This document shows, piece after piece, positions 24,333-34,062 of a stretch of DNA of 38,537 bases. A model generated the notes under the pieces. The model did no database searches and was not told the DNA's origin. It was given only the letters and a program-made list of their open reading frames with translations. Made by a program: the position numbers and the translations under genes. Position 1 is the stretch's first letter. Each line of letters starts with the position of its first letter. The stretch comes from Candidatus Tokpelaia sp. (GTDB taxonomy: Bacteria > Pseudomonadota > Alphaproteobacteria > Rhizobiales > Rhizobiaceae): NCBI RefSeq assembly GCF_008636115.1, contig NZ_QLZD01000011.1, forward strand, positions 1-38,537, read 5' to 3'.

Positions 24333-24717
24333 TGATCTGACAAAGCTTCACCCCGATGATTCCGAAGATAACGCCTCTCAAGCCGTTCTCACAGAAAAAT
24401 ATCAAAATCTACAGGCAAAACATAAATCCTCAGAGCGCGACTGGCGGGTGCGAGATCTTTTCAAACAATATATAATCGGCTTCCTTACATTGGCCTTTTC
24501 AGTCGACAAAATACCGCCCCTGGCCTGTTTTATAATGCTCATTGCTGTTATTGCATATTTGCAATTTCTGGCCACACATTACAAAGTAAATTATGTTAGA
24601 GACGCAGCTCGGCAGTGGCATGGGCTGCTTCATATTTTCGCCAGAAAAAAGCTGAACACCGAGACAAAAACAGAGGAAACAGAGCCTTTATTACCGGAAA
24701 AAACAAAAGCAGACTAA
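24307..24717 (+). CDS. Small membrane protein, candidate toxin partner
   Basis: A 136-residue protein with a charged N-terminal half (about 1-52, predicted helical), two adjacent hydrophobic segments at about 55-67 and 71-89 separated by DKIPP, and a basic then acidic C-terminal tail. The ATG is preceded by GGGGGGAATATA inside the end of the Panacea gene. No family is recognised. The 26-base overlap and order (antitoxin first) match panacea toxin-antitoxin pairs, some of whose toxins are membrane-active. It could also be an immunity or signalling partner. Function is inferred from context only. Confidence 0.75.
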   Translation: MSDKNQAIDDLTKLHPDDSEDNASQAVLTEKYQNLQAKHKSSERDWRVRDLFKQYIIGFLTLAFSVDKIPPLACFIMLIAVIAYLQFLATHYKVNYVRDAARQWHGLLHIFARKKLNTETKTEETEPLLPEKTKAD

Positions 24718-24750
24718 AACATTTTCTCCCCCGTAACAAGCCAGTTTGAC

Positions 24751-26094
24751 TCAGCTTTTTTCCACCGCTTCGATAATGTGGGCGATTGCCTCCTCCAATA
24801 TTTTGCGGTCATCACCCTCCGCCATAATGCGCAGCAGCGGCTCAGTGCCGGAAGGGCGAATAACCAGCCGCCCATTTTTGCCCAAAAGCTTTTCCGCCTC
24901 AACTACGGCTTTTTGCACCAAAGCCTGTTCCAGCACTCCAGCCTTGCTTTTGAGCGGGATATTACGCAAAATTTGCGGCACAGGCTCAAATTTGCGGTAT
25001 AAATCACTTAAATTTTGCCCTGTTTCCTTCATACAGCCTAAAACCTGCAAAGCGCTGACCAGGCCGTCCCCCGTTGTGCCGAAATCGGAAAGCACAATAT
25101 GCCCGGATTGCTCGCCGCCAAGATTGAAACCATGCTTTTGCATATAATCCACCACATAGCGATCCCCCACATTGGTGCGCGCCAGTTTTAGACCGCATTG
25201 CGCCAGAAAACGCTCCAGACCCAGATTAGACATAATAGTGGCAACAACACCGCCGCCAATCAGACGCCCACTTTTATGCCAGGATTCAGCAATCACCGCC
25301 ATAATCCGGTCACCGTCCAGAAGCCGGGTTTTTTCATCTACCATGAGCAGCCGGTCGCCGTCACCGTCCAGCGCAATGCCGACATCGGCGCGCATTTCAT
25401 CAACCTTTTTCTGTAGACCGGAAGGGCAGGTCGAGCCGCATTGAGCGTTAATATTAGTGCCGTCCGGCTTGTCATTTATGGTGATAACTTCCGCCCCCAG
25501 CTCCCATAAGGCTAAAGGCGCAGCTTTATAGGCGGCGCCATTGGCGCAATCCACCACAATGCGCAGGCCGTCCAGCCGCACAGCGCGCGGCATTGTCCGC
25601 TTGGCATATTCAATATAGCGGTAAATATCCCCTTCCACCCGCTTGGCCCGGCCAATATTACGCTTATCAGCCAGCAGCGCTGTCATATCGCTTTCCATCA
25701 ATTTTTCAATTTCCAGCTCAATTTTGTCAGAAAATTTAAAACCGTCCGGCCCGAATAATTTTATGCCATTATCAGAAAATACATTATGTGAGGCAGAAAT
25801 CATCACCCCAATATCGGCGCGCAGCGAGCGGCACAGCATGGATACGGCCGGGGTAGGCACCGGGCCAAGCAAAAAAACATCAATCCCCGCCGCGGTAAAA
25901 CCGGCTACCAGCGCATTTTCCAGCATATAGCCGGAAAGACGCGTATCTTTGCCGATAACCACGCGATTATGCCGCCCTTTATCGCGGAAAAGAATGCCGA
26001 CAGCCATGCCGATTTTCATCGCCACTTCAGGCAGCATAGGAAAATGATTGGCACAACCGCGCATACCGTCTGTGCCAAAATATTTTCTCTTCAT
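24751..26094 (-). CDS. glmM: Phosphoglucosamine mutase
   Basis: Converts glucosamine-6-phosphate to glucosamine-1-phosphate for UDP-GlcNAc, feeding peptidoglycan and LPS. The 447 residues match the family. Motifs: N-terminal [10 protein letters not shown], phosphoserine loop ISASHN with Ser102, the Mg2+ loop DGDGDR at about 245 and C-terminal phosphate-binding [12 protein letters not shown]. It is downstream of ftsH on the same strand (about 140 bases), the usual alphaproteobacterial order, and convergent with the Panacea pair. Confidence 0.97.
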   Translation of the reverse strand: MKRKYFGTDGMRGCANHFPMLPEVAMKIGMAVGILFRDKGRHNRVVIGKDTRLSGYMLENALVAGFTAAGIDVFLLGPVPTPAVSMLCRSLRADIGVMISASHNVFSDNGIKLFGPDGFKFSDKIELEIEKLMESDMTALLADKRNIGRAKRVEGDIYRYIEYAKRTMPRAVRLDGLRIVVDCANGAAYKAAPLALWELGAEVITINDKPDGTNINAQCGSTCPSGLQKKVDEMRADVGIALDGDGDRLLMVDEKTRLLDGDRIMAVIAESWHKSGRLIGGGVVATIMSNLGLERFLAQCGLKLARTNVGDRYVVDYMQKHGFNLGGEQSGHIVLSDFGTTGDGLVSALQVLGCMKETGQNLSDLYRKFEPVPQILRNIPLKSKAGVLEQALVQKAVVEAEKLLGKNGRLVIRPSGTEPLLRIMAEGDDRKILEEAIAHIIEAVEKS

Positions 26095-26232
26095 GCTTTT
26101 TTCCTTGTTTTATTTGCCTGTTTTTATAGACCTGCCGGACGGGCAGGAAAAACCCCGATTATCGCGATAAGCATGAAATCCCCATAATAGCGCTCTCACG
26201 GCAGAAAGCGGCTCTTGACAGATTTGCTCCTG

Positions 26233-28242
26233 TTATTTGCCGACAGGCTCAGCCACAGCCTCTTCCTGTTCATCTGCCGTTTTATCATCAGGCGCAGCGG
26301 CAGTTTTCCTGTCACTTTCAGCGGACGCTGCTTTATCTTTGCCGCTATGGGCATGAGACTTGCCGCCCACTTTCGGCACGGCAGATTTACGCAGTGAGAC
26401 CTCAGCCATTTCACCGCGCACAGGCGGTTTGCCGGCAATAATATCCTTGATTTCATCGCCGGTCAGTGTTTCATATTCCAGCAGCCCCTCGGCCAAAGCT
26501 GTCCAGTCAGCCTTTTTTTCGGTCAAAATACGGCGCGCATCATCATGCGCGGCATCAATCAGCCGGCGCACTTCCGCATCAATCAATTTTGCCGTTTCTT
26601 CTGAAACATTTTGCTGCCGCGCTACCGAATGCCCCAGAAACACCTCGTCCTGATTATCGCCATAAGCGACTTTACCCAGCTTTTCGGAAAAGCCCCAGCG
26701 CGTTACCATATTGCGCGCCAGTTTTGTTGCCTGCTCAATATCGGAAGAGGCGCCGGCGGTAATATTCTCCTTGCCGAATTTCATTTCTTCAGCCACGCGG
26801 CCGCCCATCATAATAGCCAGCCTGGAGATCATATAATTATAACTGATAGAATAGCGATCGCCTTCCGGCAGTTGCATAACCATGCCCAAAGCGCGCCCGC
26901 GCGGAATAATAGTGGCTTTATGCACCGGGTCGGCCAGCAGCACATTCAGCGCCACTATTGCATGGCCGGCTTCGTGATAGGCTGTCAGTTCTTTTTCCGC
27001 CTGGGTCATGGCATTGGAGCGGCGCTCCGCCCCCATCAGCACTTTATCTTTGGCATCTTCAAATTCCTGCATGGTCACCAGGCGCTTATTGCGCCTTGCA
27101 GCCAGCAGCGCCGCCTCATTGACAAGATTCATCAAATCCGCGCCGGAAAAGCCGGGCGTGCCGCGCGCCAAAATTTTCAAATCGACGTTAGGGGCAATCG
27201 GCACATTGCGCGTATGCACTGCCAGAATTTTCTCGCGGCCGATAATATCAGGGTTGGGCACGACAACCTGGCGGTCAAAGCGGCCGGGGCGCAATAATGC
27301 CGGGTCGAGCACGTCCGGCCGGTTGGTGGCGGCAATCAAAATAATATTTTCATTAGCGTCAAAGCCGTCCATTTCTACCAAAAGCTGGTTTAAAGTCTGC
27401 TCGCGCTCATCATTGCCGCCGCCCAGCCCGGCGCCGCGATGCCGGCCGACAGCGTCAATTTCGTCAATAAAAATAATGCAGGGAGAATTTTTCTTGGCCT
27501 GCTCAAACATATCGCGCACCCGGCTGGCGCCGACACCGACAAACATTTCAACAAAATCAGAGCCGGAAATGGTGAAAAACGGCACATTGGCCTCGCCCGC
27601 CACCGCCCGCGCCAACAGAGTTTTACCGGTTCCGGGCGGACCGACAAGCAAAACACCGCGCGGAATCTTGCCGCCCAAACGCTGGAATTTTTGCGGATCG
27701 CGCAAAAATTCCACCACTTCTTCCAGATCTGTCTTGGCTTCATCAACCCCGGCAACATCTTTAAAAGTAACGCGGCCATGCGCCTCTGTCAGCAATTTGG
27801 CCTTGGATTTGCCAAAACCCATCGCCCCGCGGGAGCCGCCCTGCATTTGCCGCATAAAAAATATGGTCACGGCAATCAACAGCACAATCGGCAAAGAAGA
27901 AATAAGCAGGCCAACAAGCGGATTAGTGCCGGAAGATTCCGGCTCAATGCGAATATTGCTAATCCCCTTTGCTTTTAATTTGGCGGCATAATCCGTATCA
28001 GGCGGAGCAAAAGTGCTAAAACGCTCGCCATTATTGGTCACGCCCGAAATATCAATACCGCTGCGCTCATATTCCATCACAATGGAGCGCACATCGCCAT
28101 TATCCACTTTCTGGCTAAAGGCAGAATAGCTGAGCCGCCCCACACCGTTTTGCATAACGCCGCCCTGAAAAAAGGTGAACATGGCAATAATAATCAGGAC
28201 AACAGCGCCCCACAGAAAAAAGGAACGATAATTCGGGTTCAT
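26233..28242 (-). CDS. ftsH: ATP-dependent zinc metalloprotease FtsH
   Basis: Membrane-bound AAA+ protease (669 residues) degrading unfolded membrane proteins and regulators such as RpoH and LpxC in related bacteria. Two membrane helices flank a periplasmic domain (about residues 8-28 and 110-130). Walker A is GPPGTGKT near 202, with Walker B IIFIDEID and SRH region [19 protein letters not shown] recognised as LLRPGRFDR. The zinc motif HEAGH is near 425. The C-terminal tail is Lys/Ala/Asp-rich. The start MNPNYRSFF matches rhizobial FtsH; a 21-codon upstream extension is unsupported. Position between tilS and glmM is standard. Confidence 0.97.
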   Translation of the reverse strand: MNPNYRSFFLWGAVVLIIIAMFTFFQGGVMQNGVGRLSYSAFSQKVDNGDVRSIVMEYERSGIDISGVTNNGERFSTFAPPDTDYAAKLKAKGISNIRIEPESSGTNPLVGLLISSLPIVLLIAVTIFFMRQMQGGSRGAMGFGKSKAKLLTEAHGRVTFKDVAGVDEAKTDLEEVVEFLRDPQKFQRLGGKIPRGVLLVGPPGTGKTLLARAVAGEANVPFFTISGSDFVEMFVGVGASRVRDMFEQAKKNSPCIIFIDEIDAVGRHRGAGLGGGNDEREQTLNQLLVEMDGFDANENIILIAATNRPDVLDPALLRPGRFDRQVVVPNPDIIGREKILAVHTRNVPIAPNVDLKILARGTPGFSGADLMNLVNEAALLAARRNKRLVTMQEFEDAKDKVLMGAERRSNAMTQAEKELTAYHEAGHAIVALNVLLADPVHKATIIPRGRALGMVMQLPEGDRYSISYNYMISRLAIMMGGRVAEEMKFGKENITAGASSDIEQATKLARNMVTRWGFSEKLGKVAYGDNQDEVFLGHSVARQQNVSEETAKLIDAEVRRLIDAAHDDARRILTEKKADWTALAEGLLEYETLTGDEIKDIIAGKPPVRGEMAEVSLRKSAVPKVGGKSHAHSGKDKAASAESDRKTAAAPDDKTADEQEEAVAEPVGK

Positions 28243-28481
28243 AATAGTTGCAGTTTCCTTATATTTCCTGCCGGATTCAGAGCTTTTCCCACCAATAACC
28301 GGCACCGGCCCGGCTTCACGCCAAATTAGCCGAAACCGGCAAAATATTCAACATATTCAACCGGGGATTACCCCCGGCGGCACCGGCAAAGCACAGGATT
28401 ATGCCTTTGCTCACCGGCAATAACGGCCTGTTACAGCATTTTTCTAACATAAGCGGCCATAGACCTCTTGCCAAGAGAGAG

Positions 28482-29753
28482 CTATAAAAATGCCGCCTTT
28501 TTCCGGCTGATTTTCTCAATTTTCGCCGTATTGGCCGGGAAAAACGGCTGCAACAGCGCAAAAAGCGGCCAATCATAGCCGGATAAAATAAAGCTGAACG
28601 GCGCCGCATTAAACGGCGCAGCGCCCGGCATAAAGGCTGTTTCCCCTGTTTTACTACTCCGCCCCGGCAGCAAACGGCGCCTTTCCGGCCTGATATTCAA
28701 ATAACGCCCCCGTTTTTCCAATACAGCGCCGGAAACGCTGATTCGCCGCGGCGCCTCACCTTTTTGCCGCAGTGGCAAATGCTGCAAAAAATGCTGGAGC
28801 CGCGCATTATCAACGGCGATAAAATTTTTGCCGCCAATAGCGGCAGCGGCATAAGCAAGCAGCAAATATAAAGCGGCGAAATCCGGCGCGCCCAGATCGC
28901 TGCCTGCCTCTTCTCCCCCTTTATCTGCTGCCTGTATCGGTGCCAGATCCAGCAGCAGCTTTTCCCCCTCACCCCGCAGTGACAGTTTTTTGCCCCATAA
29001 AGCCGCGGCCGCGCTTAAATTCTGCCGGGCCGCTGCCGCGGCAGCTAAGGCCTGACAGGCGGGCCTTGCGGCGGTTTCACTCAAGCCGGCGCGAATACGC
29101 GCCCGCTCATAGGCCTCATCGCTATTGCTTGGATCGTCAACCCAGCTAATATTTTGATAGCGCAAAAAGCGGCGCAAAGCGGCGCGCTTCACATTAAGCA
29201 AAGGCCGCACCAGCCGGAATCTGCCGAAAAGCAGCGATTGGCGCGCCATACCGGCCAGCCCGCGCTGTTTCAATACGGCAAAATTATCGTCTTTTGCCCC
29301 GGCGGCGAGGCGCGCTTTGCGCATTATATAAGTCTCAATCTGATCGTCCAGCGTATGCGCGGTGCAGATAAAAACAGCCTGATATTTTGCTGCCGCCTGC
29401 GCCAAAAGCGCATAACGCGCTGCCCGCGCCGCCGCCGGCCGGCCTGTTGCCGGTTTTACCCCTTCCCACAGCAAAATTTCATGCCGAATAGCCAGGCGCC
29501 GGCACAGCCTGCCGACATACGCCGCCTCAGCCGCCGATTCTGCCCGCAAATCATGGTCAATCGTGACAGCCGCCAGCCGCTTTTGCTGCCCGCGAGCGCG
29601 CAAAAACTCTGCCAGCAGCAGCAGCAGCGCCAAAGAATCGCCGCCGCCGGAAACAGCGGCCAGAATCACATTTTGCCCGGCAAAATCACCAGCCTCAAAA
29701 ACATTATCGGCGGTTAAAATTTCCGGTTTTGGCACAATAAGTCTCATCGGCAT
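28482..29753 (-). CDS. tilS: tRNA(Ile)-lysidine synthetase
   Basis: Attaches lysine to C34 of tRNA-Ile(CAU), converting it to an AUA decoder; essential in most bacteria. The PP-loop SGGGDS lies at 35-40, and TIDHDLRAES plus CTAHTLDDQIET follow as expected. It has 423 residues. The start overlaps the cpoB stop codon (ATGCCGATGA), so the two are translationally coupled; a second ATG two codons in would overlap the stop as ATGA. The 240-base gap down to ftsH is larger than usual and has no recognised feature. Confidence 0.95.
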   Translation of the reverse strand: MPMRLIVPKPEILTADNVFEAGDFAGQNVILAAVSGGGDSLALLLLLAEFLRARGQQKRLAAVTIDHDLRAESAAEAAYVGRLCRRLAIRHEILLWEGVKPATGRPAAARAARYALLAQAAAKYQAVFICTAHTLDDQIETYIMRKARLAAGAKDDNFAVLKQRGLAGMARQSLLFGRFRLVRPLLNVKRAALRRFLRYQNISWVDDPSNSDEAYERARIRAGLSETAARPACQALAAAAAARQNLSAAAALWGKKLSLRGEGEKLLLDLAPIQAADKGGEEAGSDLGAPDFAALYLLLAYAAAAIGGKNFIAVDNARLQHFLQHLPLRQKGEAPRRISVSGAVLEKRGRYLNIRPERRRLLPGRSSKTGETAFMPGAAPFNAAPFSFILSGYDWPLFALLQPFFPANTAKIEKISRKKAAFL

Positions 29754-30703
29754 TGCAGGCGGGCGCCTGTCTGTTTCCCCTGCTGCAAAACAGCCGGGTC
29801 AGCCTGCGGATATTGTTTTGCCAACTGTTCCAGCGCCGCACAAGCAGTCTGACTATCCTGCAAATTGGCCATACTCAGCGCCAGCTGCAGCAGGCTGCGC
29901 GGCGCTACCGGCGCAGTCTTGTATTTTGCCTGCACATTAAGATAAATTTCAGCAGATTTCGCATAAAGCCCGCGGGCAAAATAGCATTCTCCCAGCTCAA
30001 AAGCCGCAGCGGCAGCGCGCTCATCATCAGCAAACCGCTTGTCGAAAGCACGCCACACCGAGGCCGCTTTGGCATATTGCCCTTGCGCCATAAAATCCTG
30101 ACCGGATTGATAAAGTGCGTCAGCCCCTATCTCCGCCGGTACAATATAGGATTCCTCGTCATTATCATCATGCGCCCTGGCCGCAGCCGGCGGCGGCATA
30201 AGCACAACGGCCTGATTGTCAGCCCCACCCGCGGCCGCCGGCATTTTTGCCTGCAGCAATTCCAGCGCCTTTACTCTATTTGTCAATAGTTCCATTTGCT
30301 GTTGCAAAGCCTGGATAGCCAGGCTCTGCTCAGTTGCGGATAAAGGCGGTTTTTCCCCGGCAAGAGCATGATCCGGCATTTGCTGCCCGCTTTGTTCCAT
30401 TGCCGCGCCGGCGCCGGCTGCCTCTGCTGCCGGCAGCGTAGAGCCTGTGCCGGCAGCGGCCGGTTGTGCAGCGCCGCTATCTGCTGCCGGCGGAAAACCC
30501 GCACCGGAAGCAGATAGCGGCGGCGGCGGAAAGTCACCATCACTATTTTCTGCCCCGCTGCCGGCAGCCTGCGCTTCATGCTCAGGCGCGGCAATATTGC
30601 GCTGCCCCTGCGCCCATGCTGCCGGGTTGCAGGCAGCCCCAACAAGCAGAGCCGCCGCTATTATAAATTTCCGCTTTGCCGATATAAGCTGTTTTATCAT
30701 CAT
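29744..30703 (-). CDS. cpoB: Tol-Pal associated periplasmic protein CpoB (YbgF)
   Basis: Coordinates outer-membrane constriction with septal peptidoglycan synthesis. It has 319 residues: signal peptide (MMIKQLISAKRKFIIAAALL start), a long Ala/Pro/Gly-rich stretch (about 35-110), a coiled coil around LAIQALQQQMELLTNRVKAL, then TPR repeats from about 195 (YQSGQDFMAQGQYAKA, ELGECYFARGLYAKSAEIYL). The ATG follows GAGGAAAA. It normally follows tolB and pal; here the upstream gene is thpR instead, so this is a break from the common order. Confidence 0.93.
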   Translation of the reverse strand: MMIKQLISAKRKFIIAAALLVGAACNPAAWAQGQRNIAAPEHEAQAAGSGAENSDGDFPPPPLSASGAGFPPAADSGAAQPAAAGTGSTLPAAEAAGAGAAMEQSGQQMPDHALAGEKPPLSATEQSLAIQALQQQMELLTNRVKALELLQAKMPAAAGGADNQAVVLMPPPAAARAHDDNDEESYIVPAEIGADALYQSGQDFMAQGQYAKAASVWRAFDKRFADDERAAAAAFELGECYFARGLYAKSAEIYLNVQAKYKTAPVAPRSLLQLALSMANLQDSQTACAALEQLAKQYPQADPAVLQQGKQTGARLQCR

Positions 30704-30741
30704 TTTTCCTCAAGCGATGCAGCATAACCCGTCTGCCCGTT

Positions 30742-31311
30742 TCAGGCAAGCGGCCAGCTCTCTTCAATAACATAGGGGCCGCCGCCAGTGGAATCTTTAG
30801 ACGACATTAAACAAAAGCGGTCAACCACCCATGGCAATACGGTAAAATTACCGTGCTGTGACAGCCAGGCGGCTAAACTCCGCTCATCAGCCTGTTTGAA
30901 TCGCGCCAGGGTTACATGCGGTGTAAATTTACGCGGTTCCGGCGGCACAATCCGGCGTGAGACGTGTTCTATTTTTTCCTGCAGGACAACCAGTTTTGCC
31001 GCGGCTGCTATTCCGGCATAAAGGGAATGCGGCTTTTTGGGCGAAAAAACATGCACGCCTTTTAAAGCCAGCGCAAACGAGCGGCAGCGCAGCCTATCGA
31101 GAGCAGCGACAATTTCATCAGCGGTTTCAAAACTTACATCGCCATAAAAACGCAAGGTGATATGATAATCGGCGGGGTCAATCCAGCGCACATTATTATT
31201 GGCGCGCCCGCCTGCCCAACCATTGCGCGCTTGTGACAAACCGAAACGCAAGAGAGAAAGCGACAATACCGCCTCAGGCGGAATTTCTATAGCGGCGAAT
31301 AAACGCGGCAT
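30742..31311 (-). CDS. thpR: RNA 2',3'-cyclic phosphodiesterase ThpR with short insert
   Basis: 2H phosphoesterase that opens 2',3'-cyclic phosphates on RNA. It has 189 residues. The two His motifs are HITL (50-53) and HVTL (132-135). Residues 30-41 (NGWAGGRANNNV) lie between QAR and RWID; in relatives those two segments are nearly adjacent, so this is an in-frame insert, encoded by 31199-31230. It is 38 bases ahead of cpoB on the same strand and is probably in the same transcript. Confidence 0.93.
   Translation of the reverse strand: MPRLFAAIEIPPEAVLSLSLLRFGLSQARNGWAGGRANNNVRWIDPADYHITLRFYGDVSFETADEIVAALDRLRCRSFALALKGVHVFSPKKPHSLYAGIAAAAKLVVLQEKIEHVSRRIVPPEPRKFTPHVTLARFKQADERSLAAWLSQHGNFTVLPWVVDRFCLMSSKDSTGGGPYVIEESWPLA
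31199..31230 (-). repeat. Palindromic element inserted in thpR
   Basis: The stretch begins TTGGCGCGCCCGC and ends with CTGCCCAACCATTGCGCGC. Both ends recur in the solute-binding protein gene at 37067-37079 and 37130-37149, there read in a different frame relative to the shared bases. GCGCGC ends give it dyad character. Confidence 0.75.
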
Positions 31312-31368
31312 AGTGTGCCTTTTTAAGTTTAATCCACTTTTTCATAAAGCTCATTCCAAATTTCAGCT

Positions 31369-31824
31369 TTACATAAGAAAGCCGGGATAGCAGGTTTCGC
31401 TTACCCCAAAAACAGTTTCTCCATTTATATCCCCCACCGCGCCGCACCAATCGCCATTAGCAAAAATAACAGCTTTTGCATTGCCGCCTCCGGAAATAAA
31501 CGCTACCCGCTCACCCTTAATCGTATAAAGATCGATAATTCTATTCGGCCCAAAACTGTAATAGCCAATAGGCTTATTATCCGGCAATATTAACCGGCAA
31601 TTTCCGCTTATAGAATTATCAAAACTGGTGGGGCTGTTATCGTAGTGAGAAGGACTATTATCATAATTAGCGGGATTATTATCGTAATTATCAGGACTCA
31701 AATCACAAGGAAGACCGGCGGCATTGACAATTATCAGCCGCATATCGGCTTTGGCCAGGGCGGCAAAGCCTGGCCATAAAACCGGCAAAGATAAAAAGAG
31801 CTTTATTCCGTAACGCATAAACAT
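31369..31824 (-). CDS. Secreted protein with tandem NYDNSP heptad repeats
   Basis: A 151-residue exported protein. A signal peptide (MFMRYGIKLFLSLPVLW start, cleavage near ALA or AKA) is followed by four seven-residue repeats of the form (N/H/S)(Y/F)DNSPx at about 45-72, encoded by 21-base units. The C-terminal part (GNCRLILPDNKPIGYYSFGPNR, then GDWCGAVGD) has three or four Cys and is probably beta-rich. Similar NYxNSP-repeat proteins of unknown function occur in other proteobacteria. The ATG follows GGGAGCTG. It is 14 bases after prfC and likely co-transcribed. Confidence 0.8.
   Translation of the reverse strand: MFMRYGIKLFLSLPVLWPGFAALAKADMRLIIVNAAGLPCDLSPDNYDNNPANYDNSPSHYDNSPTSFDNSISGNCRLILPDNKPIGYYSFGPNRIIDLYTIKGERVAFISGGGNAKAVIFANGDWCGAVGDINGETVFGVSETCYPGFLM
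31616..31699 (-). repeat. Four 21-base tandem repeats
   Basis: Units start with TTATC at 31616, 31637, 31658 and 31679 on the plus strand. They have diverged at several positions yet keep the encoded heptad. Confidence 0.85.
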
Positions 31825-31838
31825 TCAGACAGCTCCCT

Positions 31839-33416
31839 TCAGCCATTATACTGCCCCGGCTGATAGGCCTTGATCGCCGCAAAGCGGATTTTCGGCCAGC
31901 GCTCTGCCTCATAATTGAGTGAAAAAGTATTTTGCGCCATAAAGACCGGGGCATTATCCAGATCACGCGTCATATCAGCCTTATGTGCGGCGATAAAATC
32001 CTGCAAATCGGCGGCATTATCGGCGCTAATCCAGCGGCACAGGGCAAAACGCACTGTCTCAAAAGCCGCCTCTATATTATATTCCTGCCGCAGCCGCTCG
32101 GCCAGAACATCAATTTGCAGAGCGCCGATTACGCCGATAATGACAGGCGAGCCGTCTTCCGGCATAAAAAGCTGTACCACCCCCTCTTCCGCCATATGGT
32201 GCAGCGCTTCTTTCAGCTTTTTGACTCTCATAGCGTCCGGCACCCTTACCCGGCGCAAAATTTCCGGGGCAAAATTGGGTACGCCCTGAAAGACCAGCTC
32301 TTCCCCTTCTGTCAGTGTATCGCCAATGCGCAAAGTGCCGTGATTGGCAAGGCCGACAACATCACCGGCAAAAGCCGCAGAAGCTGTCTGGCGCGCGCGG
32401 GCAAAAAAGAATTGCGGGCGGTCAAGTGTTAACAAGCGGCCGGTGCGCGACAGCCGCGCTCTCATGCCGCGGCGCAAAACACCGGAACAAATACGCAAAA
32501 ATGCTATGCGATCGCGGTGATTAGCGTCCATATTAGCCTGAATTTTAAAGACAAAACCGGTCATTTTATCTTCTTCTGCCGCCACAATGCGGGTAGAGGC
32601 GGCATGCGCTGCCGGCGCCGGCGCAAATTCCGCCAGCGCATCAATCAGATCGCGCACACCGAAATTGCGCAGGGCCGAGCCAAAATAAACCGGCGTTCTG
32701 TGCCCTTGCCTATAGGCTTGCCTGTCAAATTTTTTGCCGGCCAAAAGCGCCAGCTCTACTCCCTCAATAAAAGCCGCCCGCTCTGACTCCGGCAAAAGCT
32801 GCGCGGCTGCCGCGGCGCCGGCAACCGCTTGCGGCGCAATTTGCTCATCTTTTTGCCGTATAGTATTATGGTAAAGGTTAAATGTGCCGGCAAAATTTTT
32901 GCCGGTGCCAATCGGCCAGGTAATGGGCGCAGCGTCCAGCGCCAGCTTTGCCTCTATTTCGTCAATCAGCTCCAGCGGGTCGCGCGCTTCCCTGTCCATT
33001 TTATTGATAAAAGTAATAATGGGAATATCGCGCAGACGGCATATTTCAAATAATTTCAAAGTCCGCGGCTCAATGCCGCGCGCGGCGTCCAGCACCATTA
33101 CCGCGCTGTCAACCGCAGTTAAAGTGCGATATGTATCATCGGCAAAATCTTCATGCCCCGGAGTATCCAGCAGGTTGAAAATTGCGCCGCCATATTCAAA
33201 AGTCATGACTGAGGTGACGACAGAAATGCCGCGCTCACGCTCAATTTTCAACCAGTCTGAGCGCGTTTGAATTCTGTCTTTTTTAGCTTTTACCTCGCCG
33301 GCAAGCTGAATAGCACCGCCAAACAGCAGCAGCTTTTCCGTTAAAGTGGTTTTACCGGCATCGGGGTGGGCAATAATGGCAAATGTTCGCCGTTTTTTTA
33401 TTTCTTCCTGCAACAT
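31839..33416 (-). CDS. prfC: Peptide chain release factor 3
   Basis: Translational GTPase that recycles RF1 and RF2 from the ribosome. About 525 residues from the ATG at 33416. A GTG six codons upstream (33434) is an equally possible start with AAGAGATT ahead of it. The GTPase domain starts at once with RTFAIIAHPDAGKTTLTEKL, followed by the switch segment ERERGISVVTSVMTFEY, DTPGHEDFADDTYRTL and specificity NKMDREARD. RF3-specific C-terminal blocks include MAEEGVVQLFMPEDGSPVIIG, seen as EEGVVQLF and IGALQIDVLAERL. The gene opens the long minus-strand run towards cpoB and ftsH. Confidence 0.96.
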   Translation of the reverse strand: MLQEEIKKRRTFAIIAHPDAGKTTLTEKLLLFGGAIQLAGEVKAKKDRIQTRSDWLKIERERGISVVTSVMTFEYGGAIFNLLDTPGHEDFADDTYRTLTAVDSAVMVLDAARGIEPRTLKLFEICRLRDIPIITFINKMDREARDPLELIDEIEAKLALDAAPITWPIGTGKNFAGTFNLYHNTIRQKDEQIAPQAVAGAAAAAQLLPESERAAFIEGVELALLAGKKFDRQAYRQGHRTPVYFGSALRNFGVRDLIDALAEFAPAPAAHAASTRIVAAEEDKMTGFVFKIQANMDANHRDRIAFLRICSGVLRRGMRARLSRTGRLLTLDRPQFFFARARQTASAAFAGDVVGLANHGTLRIGDTLTEGEELVFQGVPNFAPEILRRVRVPDAMRVKKLKEALHHMAEEGVVQLFMPEDGSPVIIGVIGALQIDVLAERLRQEYNIEAAFETVRFALCRWISADNAADLQDFIAAHKADMTRDLDNAPVFMAQNTFSLNYEAERWPKIRFAAIKAYQPGQYNG

Positions 33417-33434
33417 TTCTACGCCCTGCGCCAC

Positions 33435-33825
33435 AATCTCTTATCCATCAGCCTTCACAGTCAAACGCACCAAAGCCCCGCGGCACACCATGAGGCAAAG
33501 CCGCGGGGTTGCCTATAATCGCGGCCGAAGATAATAACCGCCTGCCCTTATCCGGCTAAAAGCACTCTGCCGCCCGCCTGCAAGGCGGATTTTCCCCCCC
33601 GCGCCGGCAAAACCGGGCACCCCGCCGGCCCGGCCTGTTATACTCCGCCCAATCCTTCAGCTCCGCCTGGCCGCCGGCGGCGCAATCCGCGCGCCGATTA
33701 TGTCTGTTTTATTCACAATTCTTAAAAAAACGACAGCCGGGACAGGCTAAAGCCTTTTGCCTGTATCTCAACAATTCCCGATTTTGGGCATCATATACAA
33801 TACTATGCTCAGTCGCATTTCTCTC
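33435..33825. other. Gene-free stretch between prfC and the lysK operon
   Basis: About 390 bases. CCCCGCGGC (33476-33484) and GCCGCGGGG (33500-33508) form a strong hairpin. The segment 33590-33700 has several CCGCC/GGCCGG words similar to the inserted elements. No gene is supported. Confidence 0.5.
33724..33750 (-). terminator. Possible terminator of the lysK operon
   Basis: On the minus strand AGCC and GGCT arms around a six-base loop are followed, after a few bases, by seven T residues. It lies about 75 bases past the end of the small winged-helix-like gene. Confidence 0.5.
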
Positions 33826-34062
33826 TTATTTCAGCTTCCAGCCTCCATCGACCTTATCAACCTTACCCTCATCATAAAGCAGATTAAGGATACCCTGGGC
33901 TATACCGTCATTGATTCCGCCTTGACCGTGCTCTCTGTATATTCCGGCTCTGCGTGATATTGCCGCAGCGCCTAACATGGATTTGTCGGCCGGCAGAACG
34001 GCCAAAACAGCTTCTTTCAACAAATCTTCAGCCTGCTTTGCTAAAAGCTTTGGGTCATTCAT
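33826..34062 (-). CDS. Small conserved-looking protein, winged-helix-like
   Basis: A 78-residue protein overlapping the end of lysK by four bases (ATGA), so translationally coupled. The sequence is predicted largely helical with a C-terminal [21 protein letters not shown], the pattern of a recognition helix followed by a beta wing. No family could be named. The link to lysyl-tRNA synthetase suggests an RNA-, DNA- or synthetase-related role, which is inference only. Confidence 0.75.
   Translation of the reverse strand: MNDPKLLAKQAEDLLKEAVLAVLPADKSMLGAAAISRRAGIYREHGQGGINDGIAQGILNLLYDEGKVDKVDGGWKLK

Noticed and set aside
27008-27991. Plus-strand frame (327 codons) over ftsH
   Set aside because: Antisense shadow of the FtsH AAA+ domain.
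31616-31699. CRISPR-like array
   Set aside because: The 21-base units are contiguous, without spacers, and encode protein heptads.
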